Notes under the pieces: generated by a model
Databases searched by the model: none
What the model saw: only the letters and a program-made list of their open reading frames with translations
Told to the model about the DNA's origin: nothing
Shown here: one piece after another, positions 1-10,230 of the stretch
Layout: the number at the start of each line of letters is the position of its first letter
How positions within the stretch are numbered: position 1 is the stretch's first letter
Position numbers and translations under genes: made by a program
Source of the DNA: Echinococcus granulosus
Taxonomy: Eukaryota > Platyhelminthes > Cestoda > Cyclophyllidea > Taeniidae
Direction of reading: 5' to 3'
NCBI RefSeq assembly: GCF_000524195.1
Contig: NW_020170509.1
Span: forward strand, 1-64,000
DNA: 64,000 bases

Positions 1-1084
1 TATTGAAAATGAGGGTCTAGTTGAGTGGGAATATTGTTGGCCCAATGAATGTGTGTCGAGGTGATGGATGAGTGGGTGTTAAGGTGAAGAAATACTTGAA
101 GTTCTGAATGGACGAATAGCTGAAAGGCTCACAAATGTGTGCGTGGCTGGTTGAATGAAGAGGTGTTCGAATAGATGGGTGGATGGCTCACTGAAGGGCT
201 TCGTGCACGGAGGTGATGATGGATAAATCGGAGAAATGATTGTGTAGCAACGGTGATCGATGGGCTGGTAGATCCTGCACGTATTTGTTTGCCTTTTCCT
301 ATTGTAGAGCTCAGATGCCTTCGCACACGTTGAGGGCGACACGGTGACAGGCCCACTTTAGACGCAGTAGGGTGCTCGCTTCGGAATTGACATACAGCGA
401 TAGTTCAAGAACGGTCGTACTGCTACGGACCCGGAAGTAGAAGGCAACGTGGGACTGGACGAGTGGTTCACCTCCTCATGGACCAAGTCTCACCTACTTA
501 TCCAACCTCGGTAATGCCTGTTGCATTAACTCGGCCATGTAGGTGACGGAGAGCATCCTTCCAATATAACGTTCTTTATGATTCATTTACACGTTAGCTC
601 CAGTCAATTTCTTCAAGTTCAAGTGGAACTCTGAACTGTGGGCCTATCAACAGAATGGGCCAGTTAATAGATTTGCAATCCTGCATTTCGTTATAAGCCT
701 TAGGAAAACGCATGGGCATGTTTCAGCATTTTGCCATCACCTTGGAGGTTGGGTTGGCTTAAATATACCTGCCAGGGAGTTTAAATAATCGAGATTCAGG
801 TATTGCATTATATTCAAAGGGAATTTTGTTCTTCACCACAGCCTTATGCGTGCATGAATTCGGTGTCGTTGTTTGGCACCTTCATTAGCGGTACTGGGAT
901 CAAGTAGGCTCACAGTGCGTCTGCCAACCGCTCTGAAAAGCGATGGAATACACTTGATGCTGTGATAGCACCTCATTTTAACAACCGCAAATTTCGTAGC
1001 CTTAATTGGACTAGAACACTCTTTGTAGGCACATTTGATCGACTGAGGCCAAGACGGGTGGACAATCGTCAGAAGGAGAAGTAT
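1..1084. other. Intergenic; degenerate GAATGGATGG-type low-complexity DNA at 60-250
   Basis: No gene is supported. Bases 60-250 are biased toward degenerate tgaatgga / gatgg units, like a second patch at 11.56-11.73 kb, and give only spurious Ser/Thr/Pro-rich frames. The second exon expected for the minus-strand signal-peptide exon at 1,140-1,212 was searched for here on the minus strand and no FnIII-like reading was found. Confidence 0.5.
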
Positions 1085-1139
1085 ATCAAATGCTAATTTG
1101 CATATGCTGATGAGAGTCAATTATAAGAAGCCAACTTAC

Positions 1140-1212
1140 ACTCCGCTCCGCCGCTGTCTTCAGCCGAAATGGAGGAGGCAAACAAAATGCCACAGAAATA
1201 AAGCACCGCCAT
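1140..1212 (-). CDS. Signal-peptide exon (exon 1) of an FnIII oncosphere-antigen-like gene, stranded on the opposite strand from its likely exon 2
   Basis: Read on the minus strand, an ATG at 1,212 starts a 24-codon exon. It begins MAVLYFCGILFASSISA, a textbook secretion signal (short N-region, hydrophobic core, small residues before the cut), followed by the acidic stretch EDSGGAE. It ends in a strong donor (T|GTAAGT, phase 1). Taeniid oncosphere antigen genes such as EG95 are known to have the same plan, with exon 1 encoding the signal peptide. The exon and its flanks (1,085-1,480) match 19,745-20,040, which hold exon 1 of copy C. No FnIII exon follows downstream on this strand. The nearest FnIII exon (1,772-2,077) is on the plus strand and takes exactly this phase, so an inversion through intron 1 is the simplest reading. 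As it stands the exon is an orphan. Confidence in signal-exon identity is fair; expression is doubtful. Confidence 0.6.
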
Positions 1213-1559
1213 CACCACAAAGGGTGTTGCATTCACAACCACTATGGCATTTATACAAACGCTTTCCGAGATGTCAGCTAAGGGATTTTTCCTTCTTGAC
1301 CCACAAATCCACTTCTTCATGAGTTCTAGCACGTCACAATGTCGTGTTCTTGCACGAAGTCGTTCAGGCATCCAAATGTACTTGCAGATAGTGCAGAGCA
1401 GAGCATTCCATACATTTTCATTTATTCAGAGGTCATCTCCTTATTGCCAAAGTCCTTCAGTCTACATTCGTGTGTAACGATGCACGTCTGCATGCCCGAT
1501 CATAATGATAAGCACATCCGCCGGCAAGAGTGGAATGGTGAATTGGGCATTAATCGTGG

Positions 1560-3850
1560 ATTACTACGTCTCTTAATTTACACTTCCACTCACGCCCACG
1601 TAAGATTATGATTAGCGATTCCATGTGGAATTGCAACACTTACTGACCCACGTGCCTGGTGGATCAAACTGGCTAACTGTTGCATCTTAAGGGCAAACCT
1701 AGAGACATTCTTTTTTCCATTAATATTGGAATCAGGAGGTAAGGAGAAAAGTGCTTTAAAAATTGTCGCAGTCTGCTTGATATACAATACTGTTCCTTTT
1801 CCTGAGGGCTTTAAAAGGAATTTATTGAAACCTACTACCCTTCAAATAAATTGGGATGAAAAACATTTGTCTGAACTCGGAGTAAATCAAATTGAAGCAA
1901 GTGCGACACTAATTCATATACATGGCCTCGTTGCTAAGATTAAATCGAATGTTGAGACCGGAAATCTCACTTTATATGGATTGCTGCACAGCACCGATTA
2001 CGAATTGGTCGTAAAAGCACCTCGAAGTAGCGGATTAACTATATTTATCGAAACTTACTTTACAACAGTGCCTGACGGTAAGTCAAATTGGTCTCATATT
2101 CATTGCATTCCACTGCATGCATTCAGAGCTACGTCAAAAAGATGGCCTGAACTTGACAGCATAGGTAGAGGTGAGGGGCCTGGTGTTGCGGCCTCTCCCA
2201 CTGCATACGATGCTATCAAGTTGGAAACCCATTACACTGCCACTTGGAAATGCCTTATCATTTCCATCTACCCAATTGTTTGACAGCACGTCAGCCCTGT
2301 GAAATGGTCCCATTGGACAGATAAATTAAGCTGGAGTGAAGTAAACCCACTCACTCACACCATTGAGATGCTCAGGTTTGCCATCTGACTTACGCATTCA
2401 CGCGAAAACGTAAATCAAATAGATTACCTAGGTTGGAAGTTTGAACATGAGGAGTCAGTAATCCTGGTGCGTAGTGAACCGAGCATTTCAAATATTTTAC
2501 CCTGAGGGCAACCACAGTGAAGTTCTCTTCCCTACTACCACCACTACCACCACCGGCATGACGTTAGGCATAAATGCTTCACATTCCGTTGGATGAGTGA
2601 AAAGGAGTGCTTGCGACATACCTACCATACACTGTCTTTTTCTAAGGAAGGAGACAAAAGGTTAAGTTTAATATATTCATGATGCATTGCCTTTTGTTGT
2701 TTTACCTTTACGCAAAAACTTGAATAACAAAGAACACTCATATAGCACCTCACAAACACTTTCACCAGTCCACTAAGAACGTCAAATGTCTCACCTTTTG
2801 CAGATGTTAATATTTAATTTAGGTGACTGGAAAGCGGTTGACTGCTGTAAGCCAAATGGGGTGCAACTTTTGAACTGCAGTTGGTTCAACGCATAAGTGG
2901 GCTTGTATTTTCTCTACAAATGTGGTCCAACGCATGCAAACAACTGTGTTGATTTTTCCAAGAGGCTTAAGCACTGCTAACGTCAGTGTTTCCCCTAACC
3001 TGACTGTCTGGCCACTATGTGTAATGAATATGAATTGCGAAACCTTATAGCATAAGTTGATGGGTGGTTGAGGGTGTGGGTCTCTTCAAGTAATCTTGTC
3101 GCGTCGTCGTGTGCTACGCATTGAAGCAGAACAATTTGGTGAGGAAACATGAGGATGTTAATGCTGAATTTGAGGTTACTCACTACATTTTTACCATTTT
3201 TCCCATTCACAACTAAAGCGATTGTAAGAGTGTGTGGAATGAATCATGACCTCCAATTTTCATTTCTGCATGCCATCACACAACTTGCTCATTAAAATCA
3301 CCCTTCATTCTCACGTCTACAGGTTCCGTAGAAGTGTGATTTCAAAGCACTTGTGTGCGTGCAAAATTTCATTTAGCACTCTGCAACTATGAGGAATGGT
3401 GAACTTATGTAGTCACAAATGCAAGAGATTGCAGTACTCAAGCAGGCATCCCTTACACATTGACCACGTGAAAGAACCTCCTGTAAAGCCTGAGTGGAAT
3501 AAGGGTGTAGGAGGGAAAGAGCTCGGTGTTACTTGTCATTCGTCGAAATTTTCCCTCATCTGTGTCTTTGCGTCCCACCACTCCACCTCTTCTGCACAGT
3601 GTAGCCAAAATGGAACTGGCTGGTTAGGTGTTATCACTTGTCTCTCCTTACGACGCAGCTACATTTCGTTCTGACCTCTCCATGATGCTCTTCAAATGGT
3701 GCGCACAAACCGCTACCCAAGCGAGAAATCGAAGTCACTCATTCAGGGGGCAGCAAGATAGCCAAGGTGACGTGACATTCTTGTGTCTGGCAAGACATCT
3801 ACCATACCAATCATTTCGATGCCGTCGCATGTTCCGTAGGTAAGAAACGA
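1560..3850 (+). repeat. Arm A of a diverged inverted segmental duplication (partner 16,570-19,400)
   Basis: Read against the reverse complement of 16,570-19,400 this segment matches over most of its length. The match covers intron 1 of the FnIII gene (1,560-1,771 with 19,156-19,400), exons 2 and 3, and the downstream spacer (2,280-2,620 with 18,320-18,620; 2,820-3,000 with 17,200-17,400; 3,330-3,700 with 16,730-17,100). A short frame at 3,396-3,674 (LCSHKCKRLQYSSR) and its partner on - at 16,791-17,087 (LCGHECGRLQDSSR) are visibly related, but no gene structure supports translation. Arm C carries about 640 extra bases (roughly 17,430-18,060) that arm A lacks. Confidence 0.75.
1772..2723 (+). 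CDS. FnIII oncosphere-antigen-like protein, copy A (exons 2 and 3; exon 1 missing in sense orientation)
   Basis: Exon 2 is 1,772-2,077: acceptor gtcgcag, 306 bases, phase 1 at both ends, donor G|GTAAGT. It encodes one FnIII-like domain: the strand-B tryptophan in TTLQINWDEKHLSELGV and the strand-F tyrosine in LYGLLHSTDYELVV, ending TTVPDG. Exon 3 is 2,647-2,723 after ctaag and gives 24 residues with a hydrophobic tail (FMMHCLLLFYLYAKT) before TGA. The plan of one FnIII domain plus a short hydrophobic C-terminal exon is that of taeniid host-protective antigens (EG95, TSOL18, 45W), secreted or surface proteins of the invasive oncosphere. No signal exon was found in 1,213-1,771 on this strand. 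The only candidate lies inverted at 1,140-1,212, so the copy may be silent although exons 2 and 3 are open. It is about 40% identical by eye to copy C. Confidence 0.6.
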
Positions 3851-4056
3851 AGTACAGTTAAATGGCTACCGCCTATGGCTGATATAATGACTGGAGTACA
3901 GCTGACATCTTAGCAGTTAGTCAATTCGAAGAGGCTCAGAGCTGCTCTCTGCAGACTTTAAGGGGACGAGTGAGCAGGAGGACGAGAACAAATGCACACT
4001 CTCGCACTCATCTCCCTCACGAGGTGTTTCTCACGTTGCTGTAGGCGAATCTGTTG

Positions 4057-4374
4057 TTATGAGGGAGGAGAGTGGTTTGGCGTGGACATGGATGGAGAAG
4101 GCATGGAACTTCTTGCAACTTCTTGAGCTTGATTGTGGATGCTGTTGTGCATGGCAAATTCCTCGTTCCTGCGGATGACCTCATTGCGTCTCTCATCACT
4201 CCGCTGTTGAGCTTTGCACTGACTCGTTGAAGGCTCTTCAGTTCTGATTATGCACACCTTATCAATGGGATACTTTGGCCTTTTATTGAAACTGACAGGT
4301 TGAGGACTGCTTCCATGACCTGCAACTTCTTGTATCTCCAGCCTAATCGACTGTGGGAGAAGTCGAACAGGTAG
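4057..4374 (-). CDS. Unidentified 3'-terminal exon (105 codons plus stop), open copy of a duplicated pair
   Basis: On the minus strand a polypyrimidine-AG acceptor (cgtccttcag) precedes a 318-base open frame ending in TAA at 4,057. It starts LPVRLLPQSIRLEIQEVAGHG, runs through SFNKRPKYPIDKV and a charged, probably helical stretch (QQRSDERRNEVIRRNEEFA), and ends in a Ser/Pro-rich tail. A second copy at 13,955-14,271 keeps the acceptor, stop and most residues but has lost one base. The charged helix after a KRP.P motif recalls stathmin-like proteins, but this is weak and I do not assign a family. Upstream homology continues to about 4,960 without an exon I can define. Coding status rests on the conserved frame and splice site; no start exon was found. 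Confidence 0.45.
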   Translation of the reverse strand, partial: LPVRLLPQSIRLEIQEVAGHGSSPQPVSFNKRPKYPIDKVCIIRTEEPSTSQCKAQQRSDERRNEVIRRNEEFAMHNSIHNQAQEVARSSMPSPSMSTPNHSPPS

Positions 4375-4960
4375 CTGAAGGACGATTCAAACTATCGAAT
4401 CAGTGGCGTGTCTTCAAAATTTGCACATTTTAGATCTGCAATTTCCTTTTCTCCCGGTAAAAATGAATGGAAACACTTGCTTAATTGGTGAAATCAACTT
4501 CAGTTTATCACTGTTGCATTAGAGCGATGGCTGATGCGTGCAAAGGAAAGTAAAAGCACTTAAGAGGGGATTGAAGTTGGTATTTACGAGGATTCTGCTC
4601 ACAGGAGGCTCATGCAGGCCACTGGATAATGTACGTAGACCATTTGATAAAGGCAGAACATTCACGTAAGGGCAAATACGTGAGCATACGCGAAGGATAT
4701 CAAAAATAAAAGCATCAAGAACCGGGGCCTGCATACAGCGTCTGAGACCCGAAGATATAGCGGGCAACGGCAGGTGGAAGGTATCATTCCCCATGTTTTC
4801 AAGATTGGAACAGCAGCATGGAATCTGGTCCTAGCCTGAATTTGCTGTCCACATTGAGGCGCTGTTTGCTTGACCAATTGAAAATGAAATGCTGGTCTCA
4901 CTTTGCTGCTGCCGATCACTGAGCAAATGTCATCCCATCTCATCTCATTTGCCGCTGTTT
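4375..4960 (-). repeat. Upstream part of duplicated segment matching 14,272-14,760
   Basis: Together with the preceding exon, about 900 bases (4,040-4,960) match 13,930-14,760 in the same orientation. Minus-strand readings at 4,519-4,794 and 14,493-14,696 resemble each other (FIFDILRVCSRICPYVNVLP versus FIFDMHRVIFTFICFSMKILP), but with no splice signals that would make an exon. They are treated as non-coding homology. Confidence 0.5.
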
Positions 4961-6379
4961 CTACGCATTTTTGGGCTCTTTTTTAAGATATTATTTCGCA
5001 TTTCTCCTGCGCACTCCTGTCATAGCGGATTGATACTGATTCTAGTCCCTCTGTTTGATAGGACAGTTGTATATTCCTTTAGCTTACAATCATCCAGTCT
5101 TTTTTCCATCGAATGCCTTTTCTTAGGCGTCTTCAATTCGCCAGCATTACGAGATGAGGTGGGTCTTTTGCAAACGCCTTTTGGTTTTTATGTCACCAAA
5201 TAACCGGCGTGCATAGATTTCGACACCTTTCCTATGGTTTAGCATGCTTTGGTGCTATGGGAATTAGATAGAGGAACATTTCTAAGATCAGATATCGAGG
5301 AAAGCAATTCCAGACAAACCCAACGTGAGGGACTTATTGTCAATTCCCCACAGTTATTTTTCAAACTGTACGGGGACTCGTGATGATCGCACTGGAAGTT
5401 CGCCTGTCATGACATCCATAGGAAAGGAGAAGGACTGTGAAGCAGCGCCTTGAGTGCCCAACAGTCGAAGGCAGCCCTACTACTCAAAGAGGAATTGGAT
5501 TGCCGACACACTGACTGTCTGAGGTACCACTGGCATGTCTCGGTGGCCCTACCACCGAGGGGAGACTTAGGTGTCCGCGTAATCAAAACAAGGAGTTAAA
5601 GGGATAATGGCTGTATGACAGAGTTCTTCTCCTTCTGTGAATATTGTCATAGGTGGCCCTATTGGTCTATCCACTGCGTCAACCATCGCAGCATAACAGG
5701 TGGTGTAAGAAAACATTCGCAAACCAACCTCATCATTCATCGAATTCGAGTGCAACTGAATTGATGAGCAGTTTGAGGCTTGCACAGTTGTGCTAATACT
5801 TGCGTTTCATTACGACCATATCAGGGCAGTGACGATGCTGGGCTACAGCCTAAACCAAAGGAAAATTGTTGTTAAAGGTAGAGGATTCATGGCAAAGCGA
5901 ATAAATGTGAAAATAAGGGCAACATCAATCGAGGCCTGTACGCAGCGGGTGAGGAAGGTCATAGGACTGAACAAAGTTGTGAGTGTAATGATAGCAATTC
6001 TTCAGTTTTCTACGTCCTAGCTACTATTTAACTAAATCTTCCTGTTGTGGCGGGGGTCCAGTGATGCGAATTAGCTGGAGGTAACCACACAGGACAAGAT
6101 CATCTGTTTCAACGGTTCCCCGGGAACAGGCTATTTGAATATCGTAGCACCAAAATGTTGGTAAATGTAGATTTTTCACCAACAAACATTAGCTTCACTC
6201 GTCCACGGTGAAGTTGGATTACTTCAAAAGTGCCATTCATGAATGTCTGTTTAGCGTTGGTGGCACAATGGCCACAGCAATCTATCACCGCAATGGCAAT
6301 TAGTGATGTAGTGACGTGGGAAGTGCCGGGTTGAATAGCGGGCTTAATGAGCGTAGGCGATAAGGCTGAAATGGATTGC
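4961..6379. other. Intergenic, no gene recognised
   Basis: Only short unrelated frames are present (for example 5,790-6,020 on +, 5,567-5,785 on -), with no known motif, splice structure or repeat partner noticed. Bases 6,380-6,420 carry a fragment (gtaagtgttgccattccgc) that recurs in intron 1 of the FnIII gene copies (also near 7,615 and 19,315). Confidence 0.4.
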
Positions 6380-6539
6380 TAAAAAGGGTTAGTAAGTGTT
6401 GCCATTCCGCATGGCATCGCATCTCTCGATCTCATTTTCCGTTACAGCATCTCCACACCACGTATAGCAATCCAGGAGCGATACAGCTATATTCAAAAAT
6501 GTTGCGTTGATTTTTGCATGTGCTTTTTAGTGAGGTTGG

Positions 6540-6800
6540 AACAAGAGAGACAGTGCTGAGTAAACTGCCTCCTCTCTGTGTCAGATTCGCTGTCAATATG
6601 CTGGTGAAGTGAGATCTTCGCAAAAGTAAACCTCCACCCCACCTACATTGCAATGGTTATGTGGGACAGGATTCAAAGTAGTCAATAAATTTGAAAGAAA
6701 TGCGCAAATGACCTGCACATTTCCGAATCAGGAGCACCACTTCGTATCCGCCACAATTCTGACATTCGTGCATGTTGATGGGTGGTGAAGAATTGCGAGT
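6540..6800 (+). repeat. Direct repeat, left copy, flanking FnIII copy B
   Basis: Bases 6,540-6,800 and 8,040-8,290 match in the same orientation; shared stretches include gacagtgctgag/gacagtgctgat and gtagtcaataaat. The two copies bracket the decayed FnIII copy B. This suggests an unequal-exchange duplication or flanking repeats that moved the block. Confidence 0.6.
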
Positions 6801-7108
6801 GGGAGTAGATGGTGCGGTGTAAAGAGAAGCATTTTCGTGTCACTTTGTGATTCCGCGATAGCTACTGCCATGATATTCACTTGAGCTGTTAAACAATTAG
6901 TTAGGTGGAAATGATAGGGCATTTCCAAGTGGCAGCGTAATGGGTTTTCTACTTGATGGCACCGTATGCAGTGCGAGACGCTGTAACACCAGTGAAAGCT
7001 GTGATGCCCATTTACCTCCACCTATGCTGTCAAGTTCAAGCCATCATTTCGACTTAGTTCTGGATGCAGGCAATGGAATGCAATGGATATGAGACGAAGT
7101 AGACTTAC

Positions 7109-7413
7109 CATCCAGTCCTGTTGTAGAGTAAATTGTGCTATGCAAAGGAGTACGTCTAGGCCGAACTGTTTCCAAGATCAATTGGTAATCGGTGCTGGGA
7201 GGCAATCCATAAACGGTGATATTTCCGGTTTTCGACCCCATTACTTTTTAAGTAGTGGGGCCAGCTTTTTACAATGTTGCAGCACTTGATCCGATGCGAT
7301 ATGCTCTGGTTTTTGTTAAACTCTTCTCATCCTAACGTTATTAAGGGGTAAAGAGATTCAATAATGGCCATTTAATGCTTCGAAAGTCCAAGCGGTCCCC
7401 TATCGGATGTTGT
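7109..7413 (-). pseudogene. FnIII oncosphere-antigen-like exon 2, copy B (stops and a 1-base deletion)
   Basis: The minus-strand reading ends GNITVYGLPPSTDYQL...TTGLDG followed by G|GTAAGT, aligning with the FnIII exons of copies A and C including the strand-F tyrosine. The exon is 305 rather than 306 bases. The part upstream of GSKTGNITVYG has two in-frame TAA codons and a frame slip before the DEKSL segment, so no FnIII domain can be made. Intron-1 homology extends up to about 7,960 and then stops, short of any signal exon. No third exon was identified. Dead copy. Confidence 0.75.
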
Positions 7414-7960
7414 CTTGAAAAATTTGGTTCCGAACTATGAAGCTGTTGAAACTGAATTTGAGGAGGAACAGTACTGTACATTAAGCAGGCTGCGACCCTT
7501 TTTAAAGCACCTTCCTCCTAACGTCACGAAATTAGTAATAATGGAGAAAAGAATGTCACTAGGTTTGCCTTTAAGATGCAACGGTTAGCCTGTTTGATCA
7601 GCCAGGAGGAGGGGTTAGTAAGTGTTGTCATACCACATGGCATCGCCCATTACATTATTGTGTGTAAATTACTTTAGAGAATAAAACCGGTGAACACTTT
7701 TGACGATGCTGCTTGATTACTGTTGTCGAATTGAGAGGTAAATATGTCAGGAGTCTGTAACAAAAACCAAATCAACCTGAGGAATCTTAGGGCATGAGGT
7801 TCAAGAAAGAGGAAATCGACGAGCCTCGTCACTAAACGCCTAAGTAAAGTCATGTTCTAGCAAATGTCAGTAGGAAATATTGTGCAAACGTGAAAGGGTC
7901 ACAAATTGAGGATACAAGCTTAAATGTAACTAAATTATATGAAGGTTTGATGCAAGAGTT
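7414..7960 (-). repeat. Intron-1 homology of FnIII copy B
   Basis: Reads as a diverged copy of 19,156-19,720 (shared: cactaggtttgccttt, gttagtaagtgttg, tgacgatgctgcttgatta versus tgacgatactgcttgatta, and gacgagcctcgtcactaa). It is non-coding. The match ends before the region that in copy C contains exon 1. Confidence 0.7.
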
Positions 7961-8039
7961 CGTTTATCCGCAATAGAATAAGCAGATGAAGTGGTGAGAA
8001 TAGAGATGGGGATACGAATCCATGCCAAAGTTGACTTGT

Positions 8040-8290
8040 AAATAGGGTTGGAATAAGAGTGACAGTGCTGATGAGACTACCTCCTTTCTGCTAGGCTTGC
8101 TGTCAATGTAATGCTAAAGCGAAGCCTTCGCAAGGGACAACTTCTGCCTCACCTACATTGCAGTGGTCACGCAGAACAGGATTTAAGGTAGTCAATAAAT
8201 CTGAAGGACTTTGCTTAAGACGTGCCCATTCCAAATAAGAAGTTTCACTTTGTATCACTCACGAACCCGGCATTTGCGCATGTTAAGAAA
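8040..8290 (+). repeat. Direct repeat, right copy (partner 6,540-6,800)
   Basis: Diverged same-orientation copy of 6,540-6,800, see that entry. It lies immediately left of the parvovirus-like fragment. Confidence 0.6.
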
Positions 8291-8361
8291 AGTGGAAAGT
8301 CGCAAGCGGCTCTAGGACCTGTTCACAGCTAATGCAATAGTGTTGATCCCTACGCACCATT

Positions 8362-8520
8362 GTGAATTGCGAGGATAAAACAAATGCCATTGTGCTCTAC
8401 GGCCTGACCAATACCGGCAAATCTCTTTTGTGTGATCAGATAACAACCCATCTTGAGTGCGGCAGCGTCATGCGTAGGCAGAAGATATCAGCCTTCGCCT
8501 ATAAGAACCATCTGAAGCGG
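8362..8520 (+). pseudogene. Endogenous parvovirus-like (densovirus-type) NS1 helicase fragment
   Basis: The frame from 8,362 reads IVLYGLTNTGKSLLCDQI, a Walker A P-loop (GxxxxGKS) in the SF3-helicase context typical of parvovirus NS1. It is followed by a short segment ending MRRQKISAFAYKNHLKRR, which has the spacing and residues expected between the Walker A and B motifs of densovirus NS1. The similarity then ends. The frame continues as unrelated sequence to 8,697, Walker B is not recognisable, and no upstream nickase domain was seen. Parvovirus relics are known in many invertebrate genomes. This is a short, broken, non-functional remnant; identification rests on about 50 residues. Confidence 0.55.
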
Positions 8521-9640
8521 AGGGTGACGAAAACGCCTCCTTGTCACTCCCGTCATCCTTGTGTCCTTCACCAGACAGCAATGAGGACGCATCTGCTTTG
8601 GGAGCAGACGTCCCATCCTCATCCCTTTCTACCTCTTTCGAAGCTGCAATCACCTCCGTGGGGAATCAGTAAATCGCTCCTCACCAACAGGAAGTGAAGC
8701 ACACAATACATCCACAAATTTGTCACTTAATAATAGGGCGGATATGTCTTGCTTTTAAAGCGAAGGTCACATAATGCTAAAAAAGGGACGAGTGAAGCAG
8801 CCATAGCCAAAAATGGGAACATCACAAACTCCCAATATTGGTCGACCAGCCAACAAATTCGGCAGTCGGCCTAAACTCGTGACAAGGAAAGTGGTCAACA
8901 AACACACCACTCTTGATAAGGATCACATCTTTAAGTCGATGCTTTACAACGAAAATAAGCAAGAAAGTAGAAGATAATGAATAGCTCACTTGGTTTTTCA
9001 TCACCTAACACCGAATCAACATTGGCATCTGCTGCGATGTCAGGAACCACTTCACGATTTGGACTCTACAAATTCCAAGAGGGCAGTTATTTAACAACAA
9101 TATTAAAGCTAAAGACGAACAGACAAAAACGCACACCTGCGGTGGCCAATCACGAGCATGCTATTCTTCATACCCATACCATCCCACTCGGATATTTGAA
9201 AGAATGTTCCAACTCGATAGAGTTCGTCCAAACTGTTGACCACATCAGAGGCGATGCAATTTGTCTGTGAAAATGGACATGACTGTGCAACAACAGGCTA
9301 GAAAAATGATGAGTACTACTACCTGAATCTAACCAACTCGGACGGATTCTCCCTCAGAAACACACCGGTGTATGGTAGGTTGAACTTCATCTTGACCGAA
9401 TGGGTTCCGCCATGCATTGACCCTTCATCGCCACCATTTTTACATACTTGGAAAATGGTTGAGGTTCAATGATTGGAATGTCGAGGGCACATGGAAGGGT
9501 TTGAAAAATACTTTAAGTGCAGTGTTCAAAACCGAGCTGTGGGAGCATGCTCGACGAATGATTGTCAATTGGATTCGCACCAAACTCTGAACCTAAAGGA
9601 GCTTAACTTGATGAATGTCGACTGATGGCCAGTGCTGAGT
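8521..9640 (+). other. Possible continuation of the viral relic; decayed, not assignable
   Basis: A second frame over 8,527-8,675 is Ser/Asp-rich (PSPDSNEDASALGADVPSSS) and stops. At 8,977-9,270 an open frame includes RFGLYKFQEGSYL and [11 protein letters not shown], vaguely like a capsid beta-barrel segment. None of this is firm. Composition is more AC-rich on + than the flanks, consistent with a shared foreign origin. No splice structure. Confidence 0.2.
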
Positions 9641-10230
9641 TGAGTTCAAGCTTACACACCGCGAAAATGAGTTTTTTTATTCATTAGTGTGTTTGCCAAT
9701 TCTGGCACCTTTTTAAGGAAAGTCAGCGTGATAAAGTGAGTCAGTGAGATGCAGGCTAGAGAACATGTCCATCTCTTAATGACCTTAGTTCAAGCAAACG
9801 TATAAGTCAAAAGGGCATATCCATGCACAAATAAATTAATGCTCTATTGTATTGCTTTTGAAACATGTAAAGTATAACAGTGTAGTGTCTGGACAATACT
9901 AGATTTTCCTCCAATTTTTTATTTATAAAAAATGAAAAGGAAAAACCTTATTTACTATCAAGGTCTGATGCTTTTGAATAATATAAATACAGGTTGTGTG
10001 TTTTTAAGCTTTCTTACAAGCTCTTTTAGGTTATCTTGATGACCGATCCAATAATAATTTGAATAAAGTGTCCAAATACGTATTTGGCACATACAACGAC
10101 TGCAGTACGGGAAATATTTTAATACCAACAATATTTTGTAGCATTAGGCCTGATTTCTTATTTCTCCTTTTACTATATCGTAGCGTCTTGAGACTTCCCT
10201 AAAGACGAAATAAGACACAATAAAATCTGA
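9641..10230. other. AT-rich intergenic DNA
   Basis: No open frame, repeat partner or RNA gene was noticed. The stretch 9,830-10,200 is markedly AT-rich. Confidence 0.5.

Noticed and set aside
79..356. Overlapping minus-strand frames near the left end
   Set aside because: Arise from degenerate GATGG-type simple repeat; no FnIII or other domain.
1213..1771. Search for a plus-strand signal exon for FnIII copy A, including an ATG at 1,244 and a donor-like site at 1,739
   Set aside because: The ATG frame has no nearby donor, and the 1,739 site lies in sequence that aligns with intron 1 of copy C.
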